Shown: positions 9,801 through 16,504 of the stretch, one piece after another | Numbering within the stretch: position 1 is the stretch's first letter | Layout: every line of letters begins with the position of its first letter | Source: MED-G105 sp039814575 | GTDB taxonomy: Bacteria; Pseudomonadota; Alphaproteobacteria; Caulobacterales; Parvularculaceae | Length of the DNA: 64,000 nt | Direction of reading: 5' to 3' | NCBI GenBank assembly: GCA_039814575.1 | Contig: JBCCAY010000017.1 | Span: 11,058 to 75,057, forward strand | The notes under the pieces: generated by a model | Told to the model about the DNA's origin: nothing | The model's input: the letters and a program-made list of their open reading frames with translations, nothing else | Databases searched by the model: none | Position numbers and translations under genes: made by a program

Positions 9801-9900
9801 TCAGGCGCGTGAAGCTTAAGAGCGTCGCGGTGAGAACGATTACGAAATGACGGTGAGAGCGTCTGCGCAGAAACGATAATTGTTGAAACAATCCAGCCAT
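6811..9900 (-). CDS. Exported BNR/sortilin-type beta-propeller protein
   Basis: A roughly 1029-residue protein with an N-terminal hydrophobic segment ending in PVHADS, probably a signal peptide. Many Asp-box repeats (S-x-D-x-G-x-x-W) are readable: TTDSGANW, SIDGGRTW, SKDGGESW, STDGGDTW, SDDAGRTW, SDDEGETW, TKDYGATW and SFDEGETW. They predict one or two beta-propellers as in VPS10/sortilin and GH74 proteins. The C-terminal part has a FlgD-like segment (VRTLVEA to YVVRV) and a helical tail. Such proteins are widespread and often called glycosyl hydrolases without proof. The ATG at 9900 has GAGAGG nine bases upstream; an ATG at 9930 lacks a site. A palindrome sits 38-57 bases before the start. 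A link to the hydrolase cluster is inferred only from position. Confidence 0.8.
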   Translation of the reverse strand: MAGLFQQLSFLRRRSHRHFVIVLTATLLSFTRLILPVHADSHSDDHIVSAYEMLTWRNIGPDIGGRSIAASGSAQRPNEYYFGATGGGLWKTTDSGANWAPVTDGQIKSASIGAIAVDPKNPDTVYIGMGEGQLRNNVLQGDGVYKSIDGGRTWRNIGLSKTRTITTIRVHPKNTEIVYAAALGDPFAPNTERGVYRSKDGGESWRKILFRSEEAGAIDLSMDVNNPNVLYATIWQVYRKPWKLWSGGPQSGLFKSTDGGDTWTEITGNPGLPKTTLGKMTVAVSPADSNRVYANIEAEKGGLYRSDDAGRTWEHINGDRKLWQRSFYFLQVRPDPKDRDTLYVLSFRLEKSTDGGRTFAEIPTQHDDIHDLWIAPDNPRRMVVADDGGGSVSVNGGDTWTAEDYPTAQIYRLATTNDFPYHVCGSQQDYWAECVLSRPQTALPEMMRESFAPSYNVSFSEMGHIAPHPTKPGVFFTGATNELIRFDRSTGDYRDVQPYPYIVMGQSAGSMRERWSWNYPIVFSHHRPYALYVGSQHLWRSDDEGETWAKISPDLTRAEGETLGDTGGEILFDQDGPEIYATLYAVAPSPLEKSVIWTGSDDGLVHVTRNNGDDWTNVTPSDLPANSRVTSVAPSSQRKGVAYLSARRNEMGDRAVYLWKTKDYGATWERMGVAGLAAEDFVHVLRADYDRDGLLFIGTEHGVRVSFDEGETWRSLSQNLPDTPVTDMALKDDDLVIATHGRSLYLLEGLSTLRQVSTRRPDAALALFKPGRAVRQIIPAKIDFHLKNAADKVTIDIIDSYGVPVRTLVEAHAYAAGGHRETWDLRHDGATVFPGIILESQTPEIGPLALPGNYVVRVTADGVTQTTSIIVALDPRLKNVSMNDLKAQHTLALKARDAASRANETVLEIRTLKRRIEESASGADPSVLTEASSLIDALTTIEGELYQIKNSSPKDKIAYSVKLNDRLAGLLGFLTLSNAKPTASQYQVYDALSLELNELLAQLTSLKSGALSSFDRLLTENGLTPIATE

Positions 9901-9937
9901 AATCGACGTCCTCTCAAGCGTGGCATCCATTAATCCA

Positions 9938-9957
9938 TGCTATATAGCTTTATAGCA
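9938..9957. promoter_or_regulatory. Candidate operator palindrome
   Basis: A perfect inverted repeat TGCTATA-N6-TATAGCA lies 38-57 bases upstream of the chosen start of the BNR protein. The size and symmetry fit a dimeric regulator, and AT-rich sequence would also suit a promoter. A related TATAGCA half-site lies at 4484-4490, just before the Tat-type hydrolase gene. That the local GntR protein binds both is inference. Confidence 0.4.
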
Positions 9958-10266
9958 AGATATATTTCAGCTACGCGATCGTTAAGCTAATGACGGAACG
10001 TATTTCTGAGGGCGCAGTTCAAAAACCTCCGAAAGTTCTGCACTCAAGGGATCAGACATTCGCTTGCTGGGAAACGATAAGACGCCGGCTCGTAGAGAAC
10101 ATATCGCCGCTTTGGTTCGATAATCGTCTGGCGCGCATCTCGATGTGATCAGGGTTTGAGCGTTAGATTTTCATGAGGCGTTAAAGCGGCAGAGGTCAAT
10201 GTATGACTTAGCGATTACCCCGTCGGCGCTTACGGTCGAACAAGCGCCTTACGTCGAGCAACATAT
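9958..10266. other. Intergenic region, no gene seen
   Basis: About 300 bases between the BNR gene start and the end of the valine-degradation operon. I see no convincing ORF, structured RNA or terminator with a T-run. It probably contains the promoter of the BNR gene at its left end. Confidence 0.4.
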
Positions 10267-11157
10267 TTACAACGCACCCTGTATGAGCTTCATCACGCCG
10301 GAGAAGTCGAGATCGTCTTCGCCGGCGGCTTCCATCAATGCGTAAAGGGCTTCGGCCTGGGCGCCGAGGGGCGTCGCCGCTTTTGCGCCGTGTGCTGCAG
10401 ATTGGGCGAGGCGCAAGTCTTTGAGCATCATCGCAGTGGAAAACCCGGCAGCGTAATCGCGGTTCGACGGCGCCGCCGGGACGGGGCCGGGGGCCGGGCA
10501 ATAACTTGTCATTGACCAAGATTGTCCGGATGCGGTCGATGCGATGTCAAAAAACGTTTGTGCGTCGAGACCCAATTTTTCTGCGAGGTTAAAGGCTTCG
10601 CAAGTGGCGATCATGGTTGCGCCCAAGAGCATGTTATTGGCGATTTTCGCCGCTTGGCCGTTTCCAGCTGCGCCGGCGTGGAAGACGTTTTTTCCCATTT
10701 GTTGCAAGACGGGCCGCGCTTTTTCGAATGCTGGTTCGGCGCCGCCGACCATAAAGGTCAGCGTTCCAGCCGCGGCGGCGGCGACGCCGCCGGAGACCGG
10801 CGCGTCCACCATGTCGAAGCCCGCGGCGTCAGCCGTCGCGATGACGGCGCGGGCGGTGTCGACGTCAATTGTTGAGCTGTCGATGAAGAGGGCGCCCTTG
10901 GCCGCGTTGGCGATGACGCCGTTATCCCCTTCGTAGACGGAGCGAACATGGGCACCTGCCGGCAGCATGGTGATGACGAGTTCCGCGCCGGTCACGGCGT
11001 CGGCGGTATCGTCGGCGCGCTGGCATCCTGCTTCTACGGCGCGCGTCAACGCTGCGTCTGACAAGTCCGTTGCGCAAACGGTATGTCCCGCCTTGGCGAG
11101 GTTCGCCGCCATGGGCCCGCCCATATTACCAAGACCGATAAACGCTATCGTCGCCAT
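10267..11157 (-). CDS. mmsB: 3-hydroxyisobutyrate dehydrogenase
   Basis: A 296-residue NAD-dependent beta-hydroxyacid dehydrogenase that oxidises 3-hydroxyisobutyrate to methylmalonate semialdehyde in valine breakdown. The Rossmann motif GLGNMG is at 8-13, the substrate signature DAPVSGG at 118-124, and the catalytic Lys at 171 within GQAAKIANNM. Length matches the family. It is the last gene of a leftward operon after the dehydrogenase and CoA hydrolase of the same pathway, 21 bases downstream of the hydrolase. A methylmalonate-semialdehyde dehydrogenase (mmsA) is not in the window. A tartronate-semialdehyde reductase role is less likely given the neighbours. Confidence 0.93.
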   Translation of the reverse strand: MATIAFIGLGNMGGPMAANLAKAGHTVCATDLSDAALTRAVEAGCQRADDTADAVTGAELVITMLPAGAHVRSVYEGDNGVIANAAKGALFIDSSTIDVDTARAVIATADAAGFDMVDAPVSGGVAAAAAGTLTFMVGGAEPAFEKARPVLQQMGKNVFHAGAAGNGQAAKIANNMLLGATMIATCEAFNLAEKLGLDAQTFFDIASTASGQSWSMTSYCPAPGPVPAAPSNRDYAAGFSTAMMLKDLRLAQSAAHGAKAATPLGAQAEALYALMEAAGEDDLDFSGVMKLIQGAL

Positions 11158-11178
11158 TTTTCGTTTCCGCTTAATTCG

Positions 11179-12237
11179 CTAAGGTAGGGTGAGTTCGCCG
11201 CCGCCGAGGGGAGCGAAATAGGTCTCGATATCATCCTGATGAACGTCTTCGAGGCGCGCCGGCGACCATTGTGGATTTCTATCCTTATCCAGAATTTGCG
11301 CGCGAACCCCTTCAAAAAAGTCATGGCCTTCCATGACGCGCGAGACCATGCGGAACTCCATTTTCATCGCGTCATTGAAGGATAACTCAGCGCCGCGGCG
11401 CATTTGCTCAAAGGTTAGAGCAATTGACGTCGGCGACATGCGCGCCAGCGTCTCAAGCGTTTCGCGCGAAAAGTCGCTGTCGTCTTCTTCGAGCGCCGTG
11501 AAGACAGAACGGAGTGTTGCGCGTCCTTGGAATAGCCATGCGATGGCATCTCGGTTGCTTTCGATCGGCGCGGCGTCGGGTTCTCTGTTATGCGCGCTCA
11601 AAATGCGCTGGACGCCGGCATGGGCGTCGCCCTCTAGCGCATCCGCTAATAAATCCGTGCGCAACGCTGATTGCTGTTCTGACGGCGTATAATGGGTTGC
11701 GACGCCGATCGCGCGGCAGTCTGCGGCTTTGGCGCGGGCGCCCGTTAGGGCGTAATAGAGACCGAGCCCATCCGCGAGACGCGGCATGAAATAGCCGCCG
11801 CCGACATCAGGAAAAAGGCCGATGCCTGTTTCCGGCATCGCGAACAGCGTTGCGTCGCCGGCAATACGATAATCACCGTGTACGGATAGGCCGACACCGC
11901 CGCCCATGACGATACCGTCAATCAAGGCCACATAGGGCTTAGGATAGTGATGAATGACAGCGTTATTGCGGTACTCTTCCTGAAAGAAAGCGCACGCCGC
12001 CGCTGGGTCGGTTTTTGCGGTGTCATGGAGCCAACGAATGTCGCCGCCGGCGCAAAATGCTCGCTCGCCGGCGCCTTCCATAAGCACCGCTTTCACCGAC
12101 GCATCGTCCGCCCAGTCAAGCAACGTCTCGCGCATTTGCTGCACCATGCCGAGCGTCAGAGCGTTCAACGCTTTTTCTCTGGTCAGCGTGACGACGCCCC
12201 ATGCGCCGATTCTCTCAAAGGAAATCTCTTCGCTCAC
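11179..12237 (-). CDS. 3-hydroxyisobutyryl-CoA hydrolase
   Basis: A 352-residue crotonase-fold enzyme that releases 3-hydroxyisobutyrate from its CoA thioester in valine catabolism. The oxyanion segment is FCAGGDIRWL at about 61-70, and the family's acidic residues are visible as Glu136 in PETGIG and Asp144 in LFPDVGG. The extended C-terminal part distinguishes it from plain enoyl-CoA hydratases. It starts with GTG inside a GTGA overlap with the upstream acyl-CoA dehydrogenase stop, indicating translational coupling, and is followed by mmsB. Confidence 0.93.
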   Translation of the reverse strand: MSEEISFERIGAWGVVTLTREKALNALTLGMVQQMRETLLDWADDASVKAVLMEGAGERAFCAGGDIRWLHDTAKTDPAAACAFFQEEYRNNAVIHHYPKPYVALIDGIVMGGGVGLSVHGDYRIAGDATLFAMPETGIGLFPDVGGGYFMPRLADGLGLYYALTGARAKAADCRAIGVATHYTPSEQQSALRTDLLADALEGDAHAGVQRILSAHNREPDAAPIESNRDAIAWLFQGRATLRSVFTALEEDDSDFSRETLETLARMSPTSIALTFEQMRRGAELSFNDAMKMEFRMVSRVMEGHDFFEGVRAQILDKDRNPQWSPARLEDVHQDDIETYFAPLGGGELTLP

Positions 12238-13382
12238 GAACGGTTCTCTTTCAAAAGGTCTCTTGCGACGATGACGCGCATAATTTCATTGGCGCCTTCA
12301 AGGATTTGATGCACACGCACGTCGCGGAGCATCCGTTCCAACGGATAGTCCTTTAAATATCCGTATCCGCCGTGAATCTGCAAAGCCTCATTAACCACGG
12401 AAAAACCGACATCCGTGACGAAACGTTTAGCCATGGCGCAAAAGCGCGTCGCGTCGGGCGCTTTCATATCGAGTTTCCAGGCGGCTTGGTAGAGAAGCGT
12501 CCGCGCAGCTTCCAACTCCGTCGCCATATCCGCGAGCTTGAATTGCACTGACTGGAGGTCGCTTAACGGACCGCCAAAAGCTTTGCGCTCGTCGGCGTAA
12601 TCCAAGGCGAGTTTTAAAGCCGCATTTGCCGCGCCGAGCGAGCAGGCGGCGATATTTAGACGGCCGCCGTCGAGACCCTTCATCGCGAAGGTGAAGCCTT
12701 CTCCCTCGTCCCCGATACGATTGGCGACGGGCACGCGACAGTCTTCAAGCGTCACAATCGCCGTCGGCTGTGAATTCCAGCCCATTTTGCGTTCATTGGC
12801 GCCGAACGACAGGCCGGGTGTCCCTTTTTCGACAATGAGGGCTGAAATCCCCTTCGGACCGTCATCACCGGTTCGCACCATGATGATATAGACGTCGGAA
12901 ACGCCGGCGCCCGAAATAAAGGCCTTTGATCCGTTAACGATGTAATCGTCGCCGTCGCGTATGGCTTTGGTGCGTAAGGCCGCTGCGTCCGAGCCGGACC
13001 CCGGTTCGGTCAGGCAATAGCTCGCTAGCACGTCCATACGGGCGAGGGCAGGGCAATATTTTTGGCGAAGCGCTTTAGAGGCGAAGCTGTCAATCATCCA
13101 ACAACACATATTATGGATGGAGATATACGCCGCGGTGGAAACGCACCCCTCCGACAAGGCTTCGAAAATCAGCGCAGCGTCGAGCCGACCGAGCCCTGCG
13201 CCGCCGACGTCTTCGCGCGCGTAAATCGCAGACAGGCCGAGTTCAGCTGTTTTTTTGATGACGTCGACGGGGAAGTGTTTGGTGTCGTCCCAAGTCGCAG
13301 CATGGGGCGCCAGCGCGTCATGGGCGAAGCGGGCGGCCATCTCGCGAATGGCGTCTTGCTCGTCGTTTAAAGCAAAATCCAT
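12234..13382 (-). CDS. Isobutyryl-CoA dehydrogenase-like acyl-CoA dehydrogenase
   Basis: A 382-residue FAD-dependent acyl-CoA dehydrogenase. The first signature CLTEPGSGSD and the C-terminal signature ALQIHGGYGYLKDYPLERML are clear, and the catalytic Glu is expected in LEGANEI at about 362. The enzyme introduces the alpha-beta double bond in a short branched acyl-CoA. Immediate coupling to 3-hydroxyisobutyryl-CoA hydrolase and mmsB points to isobutyryl-CoA (ACAD8-like) in the valine pathway. It is the first gene of this three-gene leftward operon. An enoyl-CoA hydratase for the next step is not present here and may be encoded elsewhere. Confidence 0.92.
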   Translation of the reverse strand: MDFALNDEQDAIREMAARFAHDALAPHAATWDDTKHFPVDVIKKTAELGLSAIYAREDVGGAGLGRLDAALIFEALSEGCVSTAAYISIHNMCCWMIDSFASKALRQKYCPALARMDVLASYCLTEPGSGSDAAALRTKAIRDGDDYIVNGSKAFISGAGVSDVYIIMVRTGDDGPKGISALIVEKGTPGLSFGANERKMGWNSQPTAIVTLEDCRVPVANRIGDEGEGFTFAMKGLDGGRLNIAACSLGAANAALKLALDYADERKAFGGPLSDLQSVQFKLADMATELEAARTLLYQAAWKLDMKAPDATRFCAMAKRFVTDVGFSVVNEALQIHGGYGYLKDYPLERMLRDVRVHQILEGANEIMRVIVARDLLKENRS

Positions 13383-13584
13383 AATTGCCTAACCCCGCCT
13401 TCGCCGTCTTTGCGATCCTACAGCGCTGAATTGCACGCGCCAATTCTGTTCTCGATGCGTGAGAGTAGGCTAGATGCCTCAGCGATTATAGGGGATCACT
13501 GCACTGATGAGCGATTATAACAGCTGACCAGCATTTAGGCGCGTACGGTCTTGGCTAGGTTTTTCGCGCGCAACTGAGCTTGCT

Positions 13585-15705
13585 TTAGGCCGCGGCGATT
13601 TTTGACGCGTCCGCTGACGCGTTTTGGCGTTGCTCGGCGTCAAATTTTGAAACGCTGCCGACGAGGTCTGCGGTTTCGTGGCGTAACGCCGATGTTGATG
13701 CGTTCAGCGTATCGACCATTTTCGCATTTTGCTGCGTATTGCTGTCAACGGCGCCGACAGCGGCGTTCAGCGCCTTAATGGACTGGGCTTGGTCATTGGC
13801 GCCGGAGGAAATGACGGCGATGAGTTTCGTCATTTCGCTGACGCGCGCAGCTATGCGCTCAAGCGCGTCGCCGGTCTCGCCGACGAGATCAACACCGCCT
13901 TCGACGTCCGCGACGCTTGTGGCGATAAGCGCCTTGATTTCTTTCGCCGCATCGGTCGTTCGCTGCGCAAGGGCGCGCACCTCTGTGGCGACGACGGCGA
14001 AGCCGCGTCCGGCTTCGCCCGCGCGTGCCGCTTCGACGCCTGCGTTCAAGGCAAGGAGGTTTGTTTGAAACGCAACGTCGTCAATAACGCCGACAATCGC
14101 GCCGATTTTCGCCGATGAGTCCTCAATTTTTCCCATGGCGGCGACGGCTTGGGTCACGACGGTTTTACCGATGTCGGCTTCGTTCTTTGTTTCACTTGCC
14201 GCTTGCCGCGCCCGATCCGCCCCGTCCGCCGAAGCGGTGACGGTGCGGGTGATATGTTCAAGGGACGCCACAGCCTCTTCGACCGTCGAGGCTTCTTTCT
14301 CCGTTCGGCGCGATAAGTCCGTAGACAAATCGCCGATGGCCGTTGCGCTTTCGTTCAGCGTCTTCGCGCTTGAACGGATCGCCAAAATCGTTGCCCGCAT
14401 TTTTTCTACGGCGTCGTTATAATCGACGCGAAGGCGTTCAAAGTCATCAGTAAACGGCGTTTCAATTGCGACATCGAGCGCGCCGGCGGCAAGATTTTGT
14501 AGGCTGTCACCGAGCGTGTCGATAACGGTCGTTAAATTATGCGTATTGCGAAACCGTTCTTCATGGATCGCAGTGATATCGGATGAAAACTGCACAATCT
14601 TCAAAAGTCTGCCGCTGCGGTCTTTCACAGGGTTATAGGTCGCTTGCAGCCAAACGGAGCTACCGTCTTTAGTGCGGCATTCATATTCACCCGATTGGAA
14701 CGCCCCATCGCGCAAGGCGCTCCAAAACGCTTGGTATTCCGGACTATTCCGGTAAGCGGCTTGTTCGAACATTGAATGGTGTTTGCCAACGATTTCAGGG
14801 CTCGAATACCCCATCATCGCGAGGAAATTCTCGTTCGCCTCAAGAATTGTTCCGTCAGGAGAAAATTCGATAACGGCGTTTGAACGACCGATGGCGGCGA
14901 CTTTCGCGGCATAATCAATGTCGCGCTTCATGCGGTCGGTGATGTTTGTCGCAAAGTTCACGACGCCGACGACCGCGCCGTCGACATCGAAAATCGGATT
15001 GTAGGACCCTTGTATCCAGATTTCTTTTCGGTCGCGTCCGAAGCGTTTATATTCCGCTGACTTAAAATCGCCGGCGCGCAGCTCTTCCCAGAACCGCCGA
15101 TACCCGTCCGTATTGCGATAGGACGGGTGGACGAACATGGAGTGGTTCTTCCCCTCCAACTCGCCGGGAGCGTAACCGAGGGCGTTTAGAAAGTTCTCGT
15201 TAACGTTTAGGATCGTTCCGTCGGGGTCGTAGACAATAACGGCGGTCGAACGATTAAGGGCGTCGATTTTGCCTTGGTTTTCGATCTTGCGCCGTTCGTC
15301 GTCGGTGACGTCGACCCCCACATGAATGATCTTAGAAACCGTTCCCTGGCGGTCGATGACGGGCGTGTAGGTCGCTTGCAACCATAGTGCATCGCCGTTC
15401 TTTTTAACTCTTTTGAAACGAGCCGAGACGACGGCGCCCCCTTCTAAGGAGCGCCATAAGTCATTTTCAGCGGTGCTAACGCCGCCATCGGCGGAAACAA
15501 AAGACGCGTGGTCTTTGCCTTTAATGTCTGCGCGCCGATAGCCGAATGTCTTTAGAAAGACGGTGTTGGCGGTGATGAGACCGCCGTGCACGTCAAATTC
15601 GGCGATCGCATGGGATTGATTGAGCGCGCCAACAAGGTCGGCCTTGCTGTTGGACCAGATAGGCCGCTTCAAAGAGGCGGACAGAAGTCTCTCAAAATAA
15701 GCCAT
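13585..15705 (-). CDS. Soluble methyl-accepting chemotaxis protein with three PAS domains
   Basis: A 706-residue receptor with no transmembrane segment. Three tandem PAS domains occupy about 25-390; the second and third share NENFL, a HSMF motif (NHSMF and HHSMF) and W-x-Q-G/A-x-YNP strands, while the first carries DHASF in the matching place. A HAMP-like linker (LAAGALDVAIETPF) follows, then an MCP signalling domain with the conserved hairpin tip DDVAFQTNLLALNAGVEAAR and GRGFAVVATEVRALAQR. No C-terminal CheR-binding pentapeptide is seen; it ends SKIAAA. The layout resembles BdlA-type cytoplasmic sensors, which often read oxygen or redox state via heme or flavin; the ligand here is unknown. 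It is monocistronic. Confidence 0.92.
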   Translation of the reverse strand: MAYFERLLSASLKRPIWSNSKADLVGALNQSHAIAEFDVHGGLITANTVFLKTFGYRRADIKGKDHASFVSADGGVSTAENDLWRSLEGGAVVSARFKRVKKNGDALWLQATYTPVIDRQGTVSKIIHVGVDVTDDERRKIENQGKIDALNRSTAVIVYDPDGTILNVNENFLNALGYAPGELEGKNHSMFVHPSYRNTDGYRRFWEELRAGDFKSAEYKRFGRDRKEIWIQGSYNPIFDVDGAVVGVVNFATNITDRMKRDIDYAAKVAAIGRSNAVIEFSPDGTILEANENFLAMMGYSSPEIVGKHHSMFEQAAYRNSPEYQAFWSALRDGAFQSGEYECRTKDGSSVWLQATYNPVKDRSGRLLKIVQFSSDITAIHEERFRNTHNLTTVIDTLGDSLQNLAAGALDVAIETPFTDDFERLRVDYNDAVEKMRATILAIRSSAKTLNESATAIGDLSTDLSRRTEKEASTVEEAVASLEHITRTVTASADGADRARQAASETKNEADIGKTVVTQAVAAMGKIEDSSAKIGAIVGVIDDVAFQTNLLALNAGVEAARAGEAGRGFAVVATEVRALAQRTTDAAKEIKALIATSVADVEGGVDLVGETGDALERIAARVSEMTKLIAVISSGANDQAQSIKALNAAVGAVDSNTQQNAKMVDTLNASTSALRHETADLVGSVSKFDAEQRQNASADASKIAAA

Positions 15706-15932
15706 AGCCCAACATGCGCGCGCTGCGGCGCCTTAAGCGGACGTTTACGCTGTCGACGCCGTCGCAAGCGCGTCTCCCCCGAGCAAAACAACGCACATGT
15801 CATCGCGCATCAATCTAATGAAAGGGTAAATGCGCGTTAATGCTAAGCGTCGTGTCTTAGCGTTGCTTTTACGGATCGACGGCGATCGCGTGGGGGAGAG
15901 AAACGGCGCAGGGGCGCGGCGCACCCGTCAGT

Positions 15933-16361
15933 TTAAGCGCCGTCCGTGCGCGACTGGAACGAAATGGGCAGACCGCCGGGGCCGGCGAGGTAATAAATTT
16001 TTTCGCCATGGGCGAGGTCAGGCCCTTTCGGGTCGAGGCCGTTCTGGCGGGCGTGATCGGCGAAGGCGTCCGCGTCATCGACAATTAATTGCAGCATCAC
16101 CATTTCGGGCATGTTCTCGCCGGCCGGCCAAATCTCGATCCAGGAGTTTTCCCCATTATTTTCCACAGGGAATACGGCGCCCATAAATGCGTCTTGTGCG
16201 GTCGCGGCGGCTTCATCGCCCGATAGGTCTGCGGGCGACGGGTCTGGGGGCGGGGGCGTCATGCTGCGTTCGGGAACGCCGAGTTTGCGGAAAAGATCGG
16301 CGAGCCCCTCCGCGCCGCCGCCGCCGGCCACGCGACAAAAGCGCATTCCCAAGAGTTTCAT
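15933..16361 (-). CDS. VOC (glyoxalase/bleomycin-resistance fold) family protein
   Basis: A 142-residue protein with the beta-alpha-beta-beta-beta pattern of vicinal-oxygen-chelate proteins. A first half starts MKLLGMRFCRVAGG; a second contains MVMLQLIVDDADAFADHARQ and ends GGLPISFQSR, the usual closing strand. The chosen ATG at 16361 has an excellent GAGGAG site five to ten bases upstream; the longer frame from 16505 has none. Substrate and metal are unknown. It is divergent from polA across about 140 bases. Confidence 0.72.
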   Translation of the reverse strand: MKLLGMRFCRVAGGGGAEGLADLFRKLGVPERSMTPPPPDPSPADLSGDEAAATAQDAFMGAVFPVENNGENSWIEIWPAGENMPEMVMLQLIVDDADAFADHARQNGLDPKGPDLAHGEKIYYLAGPGGLPISFQSRTDGA

Positions 16362-16504
16362 TCGCTCTCTCCTCGGCTTGTTCCCGTCCGCATTGCCCGC
16401 CATAAAAGACCAATCCGCACCAAAGCGAAACCCGGCGCCTATGGGCGTCTCGTCACGCCTCGAAACGGTCTTGCGACCACCCTCCAATTGTGAGCGCCCC
16501 CTCA

